Both the position numbers and the translations under genes were made by a program. Of a DNA stretch of 64,000 nt, positions 25,360-30,475 are shown piece after piece. Under the pieces are notes generated by a model that saw nothing but the letters and a program-made list of their open reading frames with translations, did no database searches and was not told the origin of the DNA. Numbering within the stretch: the stretch's first letter is position 1; every line of letters begins with the position of its first letter. Source of the stretch: Microglena sp. YARC (taxonomy: Eukaryota; Chlorophyta; Chlorophyceae; Chlamydomonadales; Chlamydomonadaceae); NCBI GenBank assembly GCA_022414725.1, contig CM039465.1:21785822-21849821 (forward strand). Direction: 5' to 3'.

Positions 25360-28300
25360 TTATGGATGAAAGGGAATCGTGTATCCTGCATGTCGAGTGG
25401 GTGGGGAGCAGGGTACTACATCTTGTCAAATTGGTCAGCGCTTTCTAACGCGGAAGGCGCAACAACTGCGGGCTGCGCACACAGGGAGTCGAAAAAACTG
25501 CGCGAAACGCGAAGTGGGGCTCAAAATGCGTGCGCAAAATCGAGCTGCCGCGCGCGCTTTAGAACCCTGGTGGGGGGTGGGTGAGGTGGCGAGGAAGGGC
25601 CTGGAGTAGATAGGGCATCGCGTCTGGAATGGGGTGAAGATTAATTTTGAATGTTTGATTCTGTACATGAGCACAGTTTCTTTGGAAATAAATTAAATCA
25701 ATTTTGAATGTTTGATTCTGTACATGAGCACAGTTTCTTTGGAAATAAATTAAATCAATTTTGAATGTTTGATTCTGTACATGAGCACAGTTTCTTTGGA
25801 AATAATTTAAATCAATTTTGAATGTTTGATGTTGTACTGGAGCACAGTTTCTTTGGAAATAATTTAAATCAATTTTGAAAGTTTGGTGTTGTACAGGAGC
25901 ACAGTTTCTTTGGAAATAATTTAGATCAATTTTGAAAGTTTGATGTTGTACAGGAGCACAGTTTCTTTGGAAATAATTTAAATCAATTTTGAAAGTTTGA
26001 TGTTGTACATTAACACGGTTATTTTGGAAATAGATTAAATCATGGCAATGTTTATGGATGCATGTTGCAAAGAAATAAATCATGACAATTCCTATGGATG
26101 CTGAGTGCAAAGAAACAAATCATGGCAATCCCTATGGATGCATGTTGCAAAGAAATAAATCATGACAATACCTATGGATGCTGAGTGCAAAGAAACAAAT
26201 CATGGCAATCCCTATGGATGCATGTTGCAAAGAAACACATCATGGCAATTATAATGGGCGCATGCTGCGATAAAACATATCATATAAATTAGGTATACTT
26301 GTCAGTCTTGTCTATGTCTGCCCTGGTGATTTTCCCCAGCTGCGGCGTACGGGAAGGTCCCCTTAACACCACGCCAATCAGTCTCCAAAATGAGGACTTG
26401 CAGAACTGTAGTGCTGCATGGCTTCATTGTACGATCCTAGTGCATGGTAAGCTCGGGCTTGCTGCAGCAAGCAGTCAGCTCGCAGGTTGTCACTCTCAGC
26501 TAACTCCAAAGCTGAGCGTGACAGTAACAGAACCTGTGATCAGAAATGAGACAGATAAGTGACAGGTGGGCGATAGATGAGAAGCAGGTGAGCGTCAGAT
26601 GAGTGATAAGAGGAGAGACTGATGAGTGACAGATGAGTGATAAAAGGAAATCAACCTAAACCTATAACCTAACCTAAACCTGTAAAATACCTAAATAAAT
26701 ACCTAAAATAACCTAAACCCATAACCTAACATAAACCTATAAAAAGAAATCAACTTAAAAACTAAATCAACCTAAAAAAATAATTAACCAACCTATCTAA
26801 AAATGTAAATGAACCAACCCACCTAAACCTGTACATTAAACCAACCAACCTACCTTATCGTACTGGCCCTTGAGCAGGCAGTAGTGAGCCAGTAGGTTGA
26901 GTGTTCCCACATGGGTGGGGTTGATTTCATAGGCTCGCGTGAGCAGGGCCAAGCCATCAGCCATACCCTGCTGCACATTGGGCTGTGAATTGAACTTTAT
27001 GGCCGCTAACCCCAACAGCGCATCGGCACACTCCGGGTCCAGTTGCAGAACGCGCTCGTAAGCGGCTTGGGCTGACGTCATCTTGCCCATGCGAAAGCAG
27101 CACACAGCGATTCCCAGGCGTACTTCAGCGGGACAGGAGGGGTGCTCTTTGAGGGCGCGGCGGTACAGTGCTAGGGCTTCCTTGAGTTGCTCTTTCTTGT
27201 ACAGTAAGCCAGCTGTCGCCAACGTGGCTGCGATGTTGGGCCTGCCGTTGTTCAGTAGGAGCATGGCCCGGCTGAACTCCTGCTTTGCTACAGCTGTATC
27301 TCCCTTGGCTAGAGCCAGCTGACCCTGTGGACAGCAGGCGCAGTGTGGGAGGTGGTGTAGGGGTGAATTGGCAGTTGCAGTGATGGTGGTGGTGGTAGTG
27401 ATAGTGGTGGTGATGGGGGTGGTGATGGTGGCAATGGGGGTGGCGATGGTGGTGGTAGTGAAAGTGGTGGTGATGGGGGTGGTGACGGTGGCAATGGTGG
27501 TGGTGGTGGTAGTGATAATGGTGGTGGCATGGCACAGCTGAACTCTTGCTTTGCAACAGCTGTGTCTCCGCTGACCCTGTGGCCAGCAGGCGCAGTGTAG
27601 GTGGTGGTGTAGGGGTGCACTCGCAAATGTAGTGGTGGTGGTGGTGGTGGTAGTGGTGGCAATGGTGGTGGTAGTGATGGTGGTGATGGTAATGCTGGTG
27701 TTGGTAATGATGGTTATGGTGGTGGTGGTAATGTTGGTAGTGATAGTGATAGTGAAAGTGGTGGTGGTGGTGGTGGTGGTGGAAAATGTGGTGGTGGTAT
27801 TGGTGGACAGTGTTTTTCATTTAAGATTTTTCTAGGCAAGGTTGTGTAGCCTGGTGTGATACTCAAGCATGATTTCAGATAAGTTGAGTAGCCCACCAGA
27901 GTGGGCTGCTGAAACCTGATTTCATACAAAGTTGAGTAGCCCACCAGATTTTGTAGTGGGAAGCACGAAGAGGTTGAAGATAAGAGAGAACTGCTGTACT
28001 CTGTGTCGCATTGCCCGGGCTTGGCCTCCCTCCAAAGACTGGTGGAATAGAGTCTTCTTGGTGGCAAATGCGGTGGTAGTATTGGTGGAATGGTGGTGGT
28101 AGTGATGGTGGTGGTGGTGGTAATGGTGGTGGTGGTGGTGGTAATGGTGGTGGTGGTAGTAATGGTGGTGGTGGTGGTGGTGGTAGTAATGGTGGTGGTG
28201 GTGGTAATGGTGGTGGTGGTAGTAATGGTAATGGTGGTGGTGGTGGTAATGGTGGTGGTGGTGGTGGTAATGGTGGTGGTGGTGGTAATGGTGGTGGTGG

Positions 28301-30153
28301 TGGTAATGGTGGTGGTGGTGGTAATGGTGGCGTTGGTGGTAATGGTGGCGGTGGTGGTAATGGTGGCGGTGGTGGTAATGGTGGTGTTGGTGGTAATGGT
28401 GGTGGTGTTGGTAATGGTGGTGGTGTTGGTAATGGTGGTGGTGTTGGTAATGGTGGTGGTGTTGGTAATGGTGGTGGTGGTTATGGTGGTGGTGGTGGTA
28501 ATTGGTGGTGGTGTTGGTAATGGTGGTGGTGGTGGTAATGGTGGTGGTGTTGGTAATGGTGGTGGTGGTGGTAATGTTGGTGGTGGTAATGTTGGCGGTG
28601 GTGGTAATGGTGGTGGTGGTGGTATTGAAAGGAGATGCATGAGACTAGTGAAATAAATATGATATCATATGACATCATGGCATCATATGATATCATATGA
28701 TGGCATATGATGCAGTTTGCGTGATATCGTATGATATCATACTCGTCTTAGGTCTACATAGGTCCCTACTTACAAGTGGTAAACTAAAACAAGCGGGGGA
28801 AATTAAGTAAGAAATGATGAGCTGGAATCCACGATTGTATGTAGGGTGAATTTGCATGCATCAAGTGCCACATGCACACAAATGCATGTAGGGTAAATGT
28901 GCATGCACCAATCAAATATTCAAGGAGCACTAGAAAGCTGACAACACTAGCTCCCAGGCGCACAAGGTTGCTTAAGGTTTGGGTGAAGAGAGAGCCTAGG
29001 GAGCTGCGTAGAAGCTGCTACTCATAGCTGAAAAGAAAAGCTATGGGTCTGAGTAACCATCAACCCTACTTGCTGGTCTATGTAGTGGATGCTTGTCTAT
29101 GTACGGGTCTGAGTAACCATCAACCGTTAACTTGCTTGTTTATAACAGAAGGTTTTGCTGGCCCAGAAGTAAAACAAATTAAATATGACACTGCTATCAT
29201 CGATTCGGTCAAGTTTCGGTAACGATTCAGTCAAGTTTTGGCCGGTGGACCCAAACAACACTTCAAATGTACTGCCAACTGTTGGTTCTGGAGGCAGTTG
29301 AAATGCAAGGACGGCAGGTCAGCAAAACCAGCAAACCATGCGCCCCCTGTTGTTACCATGAACTACCATGAATTAATAACCATGCACATGGACCTGGGGC
29401 AAGTCTTTAAACTGTCTAATCCGCATAGTATGCTCCCTAGTTTCTGCGGGTATTGCACGCGGGGACTTGGAATCGGCAGACAGTGAGCCGCCCAGAGTTG
29501 GCTGAAAAAACTTGCAACAAGCCAAGCCAATACAATCCATGCCCATGTCCACGCGTGCAAACCAAAAAGCAGCCATGTTCCCATTGACACACTGGTGGGC
29601 GCCGTTTACTGTCCAATGAACTGGCACACTGATATACTACAAGTCCATAGCTTGGGCTATAAAGCTCTAACAATATGAGGCTACGTGAGCCTATGTCAAT
29701 TTCTGATGGTCAATGCCTCACCAAGCTGAGTCGAACAAGCTGCTCGTTTGGGTCCAGTGTCTTGGCTGAGGTAAGGCACGTGGTAGCCTTGTTGAACCAA
29801 TCTGCCTTTTTAGCTCTATCCTTCTCCTCCTTTCCCTTGCCCATGTAAAGGGCTGCTAGGGCACAGTGGAATTGGATCAACTCATAAGTTGGCTTCTTGC
29901 CGAAGAAGCGCTCAACTTCACCGATCACCTCGTCTCGCGTTCCCTCTTGGCAAATGTGGATGAAAGAGGCTTCCTTGCCCTGGGCAAGGTACGCTCGGGC
30001 AAAATCATACCAAGTCGACAAAGGAGCAGCTTCTGCAGCCAAGATTTCGAGCAGATCTTCGGGCTCGTCCGGGAGCCCCTTGTTGATATCCACCACCACC
30101 ACCTCCGATGATTCCATCACCGGGATGCATATGTGCCCCGCTGCAGCACTCAT
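1768..30153 (-). CDS. CTR9: CTR9-like subunit of the Paf1 complex (14 exons seen; 3' end outside window)
   Basis: CTR9 is the TPR scaffold of the nuclear Paf1 complex, which travels with RNA polymerase II and supports elongation, H2B ubiquitination and H3K4/K36 methylation. Exons on the minus strand: 29722-30153, 26854-27324, 26402-26533, 25030-25182, 20862-21003, 16055-16334, 13813-14008, 11371-11543, 9735-10029, 7619-7768, 6079-6210, 4670-4770, 2794-2893, 1768-1905. All phases match and sum to 965 codons without a stop. The peptide is collinear with known CTR9 from the N-terminus through the TPR array to the start of the charged coiled-coil region. Landmarks are CPAEVRLGI (exon 2), GYIDCYLRLS (exon 8), VFAANGLGAVMAE (exon 9) and VLLYLARAHYDGG (exon 11). 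The acidic/basic tail typical of the family should lie left of position 1. Most introns are arrays of duplicated exon-intron junctions. Homology is very secure. Single boundaries are predictions, and the exon 6 acceptor is abnormal. Confidence 0.95.
1925..2760. repeat. CTR9 intron 13: minisatellite of about 90 bp and a 52-bp duplication
   Basis: About seven units built on GCAAGGAACTCATCCTCCTC plus AAAACGATGAAAGCTCTGAT (1960-2640), then two tandem 52-bp copies of GCTAGCTTCTGGTATGGCCC.. (2657-2760). No copy of exon 13 or 14 was recognised here. Confidence 0.85.
2794..2893 (-). CDS. CTR9: CTR9 exon 13 (residues 886-919)
   Basis: 100 nt, IFEHLQVKGHEATSIDAVKL to FCKDQVKK. Acceptor is TGTCAG and donor GTGAGG. 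It parallels [35 protein letters not shown] of CTR9, the end of the TPR superhelix. Confidence 0.88.
2900..4380. repeat. CTR9 intron 12: exon 13-start copies, G-rich arrays, AT-rich array
   Basis: Two copies of the exon 13 start (IFEHLQVKGHEATSI on the minus strand) lie at about 2958-3022 and 3062-3122. The first 7-8 bases with the acceptor recur near 3240, 3320, 3415, 3475 and 3535. GGGTGAGGGTTGAGGGG repeats fill 3120-3840. An ACATGATTTCTATATATGA-type AT-rich array lies at 4060-4330. Confidence 0.85.
4495..4600 (-). repeat. Partial duplicate of exon 12 end plus donor
   Basis: A near-identical copy of most of exon 12 (KNRPSNDPTKLQEYRQAQGE on the minus strand, then GTAGGT). It lacks the exon start and acceptor, so it looks like a decoy donor copy inside intron 12. 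Confidence 0.85.
4670..4770 (-). CDS. CTR9: CTR9 exon 12 (residues 853-886)
   Basis: 101 nt, EWAVRLYRKNRPSNDSTKLQ to ELKEAL plus two nt. The acceptor reads GAGTAG and the donor GTAGGT. It aligns to the [28 protein letters not shown] segment of CTR9. The phase-2 end joins exon 13 to give LKIFEHLQ. Confidence 0.88.
4770..5300 (-). repeat. 122-bp tandem copies of exon 12 start plus acceptor region
   Basis: GGCCCACTCCTGCTCAAAGG recurs at intervals of about 122 bp (near 4881, 5002 and 5124, and diverged at 5265). Each unit carries the first four exon 12 codons and the acceptor, followed by CAGGAAAATGGGTAAGAACT and CAGGATTTAGGTAAGCAGG. Confidence 0.9.
5320..6060 (-). repeat. Copies of exon 11 end plus donor in CTR9 intron 11, with poly-C spacers
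   Basis: Five copies of the exon 11 end (FNVALTMQ-like, ATGCAGGTCAGT on the minus strand) lie near 5330-5370, 5450-5490, 5595-5635, 5725-5765 and 5870-5910. Spacers contain CAAGCTTAC, long C runs and (AC)n. Confidence 0.88.
6079..6210 (-). CDS. CTR9: CTR9 exon 11 (residues 809-852)
   Basis: 44 codons in phase 0, VLLYLARAHYDGGDLRAAKQ through HLLRCIHVAPTDYKIRFNVA to LTMQ. Acceptor is CATCAG and donor GTCAGT. It matches [44 protein letters not shown]. Confidence 0.95.
6300..7560 (-). repeat. About ten tandem copies of exon 11 start plus acceptor in CTR9 intron 10
   Basis: Each unit carries the exon 11 start (VLLYLARxHxDGGDLRAA-like on the minus strand). Starts are near 6305, 6485, 6650, 6785, 6935, 7050, 7170, 7290, 7400 and 7530. 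Units nearer exon 11 have (ATTCATTC)n spacers; those farther away have GCCATTGTATGCTTGAAGC spacers of about 121 bp. Confidence 0.92.
7619..7768 (-). CDS. CTR9: CTR9 exon 10 (residues 759-808)
   Basis: 50 codons in phase 0, GAVASGGGFLHIPDVYINLA through REEYTTAVGLYQVAMDKLDM to SKQCM. Acceptor is CTCCAG and donor GTGAGC. It matches [30 protein letters not shown] of CTR9. Confidence 0.94.
7790..8560 (-). repeat. Copies of exon 10 start plus acceptor in CTR9 intron 9, with GGTTGGGTT repeats
   Basis: Four minus-strand copies of the exon 10 start (GAVxSGGGFLHIPDVYINLA type) with a CTCCAG-like acceptor lie at about 7860-7925, 8005-8075, 8160-8225 and 8462-8530. Between them are TTGGGTTGGGTGGAGTGGG pentamer-like repeats. 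Confidence 0.88.
8640..9650 (-). repeat. Copies of exon 9 end plus donor region in CTR9 intron 9
   Basis: At least five partial copies of the exon 9 end (MGRLEEARDIFTDVH-like on the minus strand) lie near 8680-8850, 8900-8955, 9000-9055, 9160-9215 and 9390-9450, with a weaker one at 9600-9635. The first extends back over AANGLGAVMAE but is frame-broken. Spacers share ACCAAGACCCCCCAGATTTAGAGGGACAC. Confidence 0.85.
9735..10029 (-). CDS. CTR9: CTR9 exon 9 (residues 660-758)
   Basis: 295 nt, EWKLANDMIKRLLEDRNNAK through GHLAYGNLNMAMAPSDRRKD to EEARDIFTDVQ. Acceptor is CTGCCAG and donor GTCAGT. The joined codon at the exon 8/9 border gives DRREWKL, which matches the conserved AKQEWGPGQ. VFAANGLGAVMAEMGRLEEA matches [20 protein letters not shown]. 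Confidence 0.95.
10060..10465 (-). repeat. Tandem copies of exon 9 start plus acceptor-like site in CTR9 intron 8
   Basis: Copies of the exon 9 start (KLANxxIKRLL.DR on the minus strand) occur at about 10125-10190, 10300-10355 and 10400-10460. They are separated by TGGTGTGTTGGTGGAGGGTAG repeats. Confidence 0.85.
10516..10580 (-). repeat. SINE 3' fragment
   Basis: On the minus strand this carries the SINE family body (GCACGGGAGGGTCCCCTTA, ACACCACGCCCCTCCAGGCA) without the tRNA-like head. It sits inside CTR9 intron 8. Confidence 0.65.
10590..11330 (-). repeat. Tandem copies of exon 8 end plus donor in CTR9 intron 8, with TG-rich spacer
   Basis: Copies of the exon 8 end (ALMSQLYMDRR on the minus strand) followed by GTACGCTAC or GTGCGCTAC donors lie at about 10745-10790, 10978-11030 and 11140-11190. 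Spacers are rich in GCATGTGCATGAGTGTGTG. Confidence 0.85.
11371..11543 (-). CDS. CTR9: CTR9 exon 8 (residues 603-660)
   Basis: 173 nt, AILEMHPGYIDCYLRLSCIA through GALGEALSWAQRALNLQ to LYMDR plus two nt. Acceptor is CCACAG and donor GTACGC. It matches the highly conserved NYVDCYLRLGAMARDKG...DHPDAWSLIGNLHL region of CTR9. Confidence 0.94.
11560..12065 (-). repeat. Tandem copies of exon 8 start plus acceptor in CTR9 intron 7
   Basis: Two minus-strand copies of AILEMHPGFIDCYLHLSCIA with a CCCACAG acceptor (about 11640-11722 and 11825-11903). They are joined by GGGAAGGGCAGCGTTGTG repeats, and a decayed copy lies nearer 12000. The last amino acids diverge into ITQNPK-type sequence. Confidence 0.85.
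12090..12440. repeat. Dispersed repeat, diverged copy (CTGTCCG / GCGACAAACTCTTAGAACTTG)
   Basis: Shares the CCGTCTGTCCG run and the terminal TTGCGAC...TAGAACTTGTC with the blocks at 375-620 and 24730-24995. No ORF of interest. Confidence 0.5.
12465..12620 (-). mobile_element. LINE 3' end fragment
   Basis: On the minus strand this matches the last about 150 bp of the LINE at 51187-52213. Shared stretches are CGACACACCCCTGATGTAATGG, CTTTGTGGGTGCTTTTTC and GTCAAGTAGACTTTAACATG, ending in a degraded ATGTAATATTATGTAA tail. No coding part remains. Confidence 0.8.
12781..13194 (-). repeat. tRNA-derived SINE, full-length, with TSD, interrupted by a MITE
   Basis: On the minus strand a tRNA-like head carries A-box TGGTCTAGTGGTACGCC and B-box GGGTTTGATTCCC. 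A family body follows with ACCGCGATGGTAGCTT, GCGTACGACGGGCTCCCTTA and CCCCACCAGGCGTTA. Flanking 10-bp direct repeats TTTGCATGGT (12771-12780) and TTGGCATGGT (13195-13204) fit a target-site duplication. A MITE sits in the 3' end. Confidence 0.8.
12792..12986. mobile_element. hAT-type MITE, copy 1 (TIR CAGGGTAYTAC)
   Basis: Non-coding, 195 bp. Ends CAGGGTATTAC and GTAGTACCCTG are inverted repeats. It is flanked by ATGATAAC and ATGCTAAC, an 8-bp duplication with one mismatch. The interior is rich in GCGC/GCGCGCAGTTTTT motifs shared with copies at 25409, 33697 and 35498. A CAGGG terminus and an 8-bp TSD are hallmarks of hAT elements. Confidence 0.8.
13200..13806. repeat. 44-bp minisatellite abutting the exon 7 donor
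   Basis: About 13 copies of a 44-bp unit with core ATATAAATCAAATTATAACG followed by AGGGAGTAATGCAAGGGATG. The array begins immediately after the exon 7 donor. One diverged copy is found further along at 12649-12695, beyond a SINE insertion. Confidence 0.9.
13813..14008 (-). CDS. CTR9: CTR9 exon 7 (residues 537-602)
   Basis: 196 nt, AGRTPEAIALMTEANASV through LTLGYNNARLQEASGNYTSA to RDVYE, with acceptor TTGCAG and donor GTGAGA. The YNNARLQEASGNYTSARDVYE part parallels [21 protein letters not shown] of human CTR9. This is the 3'-most and only full-length copy in the array of exon 7 starts. Confidence 0.92.
14060..15500 (-). repeat. 169-bp tandem copies of exon 7 start plus acceptor in CTR9 intron 6
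   Basis: Units starting near 14085, 14254, 14423, 14592 and 14762, plus degraded ones to about 15420, repeat the exon 7 start (AGRTPEAIALMTQANASV on the minus strand) with an upstream TTGCAG or similar acceptor. The first three junctions are near-perfect. Because the 169-bp period is not divisible by three, successive copies are out of frame with each other. Confidence 0.9.
15640..16054 (-). repeat. CTR9 intron 6, proximal part: exon 6-end copy and ACCAGCACCAG repeats
   Basis: A second copy of the exon 6 end with its donor lies at about 15812-15832 (CTATTCTACAG|GTGCGT on the minus strand). Between the two copies is an ACCAGCACCAG/AGCAGTAGC trinucleotide-like block. An AT-rich ATATCATGG..GATATTG block follows at 15640-15760. 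Confidence 0.75.
16055..16334 (-). CDS. CTR9: CTR9 exon 6 (residues 444-537), with acidic/alanine insert
   Basis: 280 nt. It starts G|SLKAYEHGLGIHRRKQAE and ends at VPSRLLNNAAVLFY plus two nt, with donor GTGCGT. The flanks match QGALSAYGTATRILQ and VPPEILNNVGALHF of animal CTR9. Between them is an extra segment of roughly 60 residues: a basic helix (VARKREDAIAKRRERIAS), an acidic patch (DLFGSDDDAEDEDPE) and an alanine run. The expected acceptor CTGCAG reads CTGCTG here, while the duplicated copies upstream keep CTGCAG. This could be a sequence error, an allele or a non-canonical site. Confidence 0.82.
16340..19150. repeat. 2.8-kb nearly pure purine tract in CTR9 intron 5
   Basis: Several successive arrays are purine-rich on the plus strand: exon 6-start copies (16430-16800 and 17500-17575), GGTAGGAGGAGAGGAG (16780-17460), a 46-bp unit GGAGATGGTTTTCAGGAGGT.. 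(17690-18110, about 9 copies), a unit of about 51 bp GGATCAGGAGGGGGCAAGAG.. (18200-18730) and a longer unit (18730-19130). The pre-mRNA sees this as a very long polypyrimidine stretch before exon 6. Confidence 0.9.
19490..20430. repeat. Duplicated blocks carrying exon 5 end plus donor, and a GCTAGAAAAGTAAT array
   Basis: Two diverged copies of a block of about 600 bp share GCGATCGCTAG, AAATGTTGTTTT and AGCACTGTCTCTGGAGGA-type segments. Minus-strand copies of the exon 5 end with its donor (CCAGCTGG..CCTGCTG|GTAGGT) occur at about 20060-20090, and weaker copies at 20186-20205 and 20415-20435. The 14-bp GCTAGAAAAGTAAT array spans 19820-19985. Confidence 0.75.
20500..20705 (+). repeat. tRNA-derived SINE (second type)
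   Basis: An A-box-like TGGCGCAGTGGTAGAGCAG and a B-box-like GGGTTTGAACCCC are spaced as in a tRNA, followed by an unrelated body. The sequence is not a clean cloverleaf, so a SINE or tRNA relic is preferred over a functional tRNA. Confidence 0.55.
20862..21003 (-). CDS. CTR9: CTR9 exon 5 (residues 397-444, phase 1 end)
   Basis: 142 nt encoding ILGQLIYDHPAKIEKTITH and EDSDIWELLAELLAPADPAG. It corresponds to the CTR9 segment ILGSLYAAS...[20 protein letters not shown]. The acceptor is GCCCAG and the donor GTAAGT after CCTGCTG, leaving one nt (G) for the next codon. Confidence 0.92.
21010..21420. repeat. G-rich tandem repeat upstream of CTR9 exon 5
   Basis: Blocks of GGGGAGAGGGGCGGGTAGGGAGAAGGG and GTGTGTGCGGCTGGTGGGGAGG repeat three to four times. 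On the transcribed strand this is a pyrimidine-rich stretch leading to the exon 5 acceptor. Confidence 0.8.
21640..23045. repeat. AACACACACAACCATCT-type minisatellite, 1.4 kb
   Basis: Long array of variants of CATACAGACACACCTAACACACACAACCATCTAA in intron 4. Some sub-blocks of several hundred bp repeat as larger units (compare 22020-22300 with 22310-22560). ORFs here (VCVRWLCVLGVS on the minus strand) are artefacts of the repeat. Confidence 0.9.
23150..23270 (-). repeat. Possible tRNA-derived SINE relic
   Basis: The minus strand contains CGGGTTCAATTCC, a good RNA polymerase III B-box, with a weak A-box-like GCGGGTAGCC upstream. It does not fold convincingly as a tRNA by eye. A SINE relic is the best guess. 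Confidence 0.35.
23385..23790. repeat. 25-bp minisatellite (ATCACATGGT type)
   Basis: A tandem array of TCACATGGTCTA plus TCACATGGTTTGG, together 25 bp, about 16 copies, in CTR9 intron 4. The unit has no stop codon in any forward frame, so it yields spurious ORFs. Confidence 0.9.
23820..24725 (-). repeat. Tandem copies of exon 4 end plus donor in CTR9 intron 4 (about 121-bp unit)
   Basis: Units beginning near 24130, 24250, 24370, 24490 and 24610, and a weaker one near 23870, each carry a diverged copy of the exon 4 end (ALFELGIALKAAxVFYAAL on the minus strand) followed by a GTAAGT/GTATGT/GTATTT donor-like site. The period is about 121 bp, not a multiple of three. Confidence 0.85.
24730..24995. 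repeat. Dispersed repeat, copy 3 (GGCGGAGCCCCCTCTTCAAG family)
   Basis: This block recurs at about 375-620 and, more diverged, at 12100-12440. Short related pieces occur near 30340 and 35745-35790. Shared landmarks are CTTCAAGGGGGCG, GCCTGACACATCAGCCAACG and TTGCGACGCTGCATAG. No coding potential or termini were defined. Confidence 0.7.
25030..25182 (-). CDS. CTR9: CTR9 exon 4 (residues 346-396)
   Basis: 51 codons in phase 0, ASRLDPSLALPHMGLAQMY to APVFYDALK, with acceptor CTGCAG and donor GTAAGT. The GLAQMY segment matches GLGQMY of animal CTR9. The last third of this exon with its donor is repeated six times in intron 4. Confidence 0.93.
25409..25569. mobile_element. hAT-type MITE, copy 2
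   Basis: 161 bp between CAGGGTACTAC and AGAACCCTG. Flanked by GTGGGGAG and GTGGGGGG, an 8-bp duplication with one mismatch. Lies in CTR9 intron 3. Confidence 0.75.
26328..26386 (+). repeat. SINE 3' fragment in CTR9 intron 3
   Basis: Contains CCCCAGCTGCGGCGTACGGG and CCCCTTAACACCACGCC. It is truncated on both sides and abuts the exon 3 GC donor region. Confidence 0.6.
26402..26533 (-). CDS. CTR9: CTR9 exon 3 (residues 302-345)
   Basis: 44 codons in phase 0, from VLLLSRSALELAES to AYHALGSYNEAMQHYSS. They match the CTR9 segment that reads HLALHAFHNTE...[20 protein letters not shown] in human. The only end that keeps the frame and the alignment with exon 4 is TCT|GCAAGT, so the donor is GC rather than GT. 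Confidence 0.85.
26534..26853 (-). repeat. CTR9 intron 2 (320 bp), low-complexity
   Basis: A short intron with GTAGGT donor and ATCACAG acceptor. It is filled by (AACCTAAACCTAT)-like low-complexity sequence and a few ATGAGTGACAG repeats. No copy of exon sequence was seen, unlike most other introns of the gene. Confidence 0.75.
26854..27324 (-). CDS. CTR9: CTR9 exon 2 (residues 145-301), central TPRs
   Basis: Phase 0 at both ends, between acceptor CCACAG and donor GTAGGT. It encodes GQLALAKGDTAVAKQEF, then classic TPR units including LKEALALYRRALKEHPS, CPAEVRLGIAVCCFRMGKM and AYERVLQLDPECADALLGLA, and ends at LLKGQYDK. CPAEVRLG is a strongly conserved CTR9 signature. It joins exon 1 without a gap relative to the family alignment. 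Confidence 0.95.
27325..29721 (-). repeat. CTR9 intron 1 (2.4 kb), GGT-rich repeats and dispersed repeats
   Basis: The intron holds two GGT/GGTAAT-type arrays (about 27360-27800 and 28080-28630). A partial copy of the exon 2 start with its acceptor lies at about 27525-27600. An AT-rich block of ATATCATATGAT palindromes spans 28650-28745. Dispersed repeat pieces at about 28960-29040 and 29410-29650 recur elsewhere in the window. The acceptor is ..CCACAG just before exon 2. Confidence 0.8.
29722..30153 (-). CDS. CTR9: CTR9 exon 1 (residues 1-144)
   Basis: The start ATG at 30153-30151 opens MSAAAGHICIPVMESSE, which parallels the short N-terminal strand of CTR9 (IEIPLRDTDEV in human). The exon continues through the first TPR-like helices (STWYDFARAYLAQGK, ELIQFHCALAALYMGKGKE). 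It ends in phase 0 at RLSL before the donor GTGAGG. An in-frame stop follows three codons into the intron. Confidence 0.93.
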
Positions 30154-30475
30154 GATGGCCCTCTACGCTCAATAATCTTTGGAAAAGGAATCGAGGGGGT
30201 TATTTTACAATCAGATGGACCATCAGTGCATGGAGCTCTCGTCAGCGTTCGCTCGGGTGTAATTTTCGCACTCGCAGTATGCAAACATCATGCTTGACTG
30301 TGTCCGACGCCCCCCAGGGTCAAAGTCCAGCTGGCGCTGGCGCTGATGAATGGGGGGCGCCCCCGCCCCCCCCCAACCTCCATGTACTCTTCATATCTTC
30401 TCATCTTCGAATATATTTCCTTCTCGGCAACTGAACTGCTTCTTAGCTGTGACGCTGATTACTAATCGCTCCACG
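30154..30475. promoter_or_regulatory. Divergent intergenic region between CTR9 and the YchJ-like gene
   Basis: 322 bp separates the two start codons, so it must hold 5' UTRs and probably a shared bidirectional promoter. It contains CTGGCGCTGGCGCTGATG and a C-rich run near 30360-30375. No TATA box or other element could be assigned with confidence. Confidence 0.5.

Larger units (their letters stand above)
25183..26401 (-). repeat. CTR9 intron 3 (1.2 kb, GC-AG), 57-bp minisatellite, SINE and MITE insertions
   Basis: Contains a SINE 3' fragment (about 26330-26385), a block of units of about 60 bp built on CAATCCCTATGGATGCATGT (26040-26260), a 57-bp tandem array (25640-26040, about 7 copies), a CAGGGTACTAC MITE (25409-25569) and a G homopolymer of nearly 50 bases (about 25310-25358). 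The donor reads GCAAGT and the acceptor CTGCAG. Confidence 0.8.

Noticed and set aside
27714..28640. Thr- and Val-rich ORFs
   Set aside because: Translation of GGT/ATT trinucleotide repeats in intron 1.
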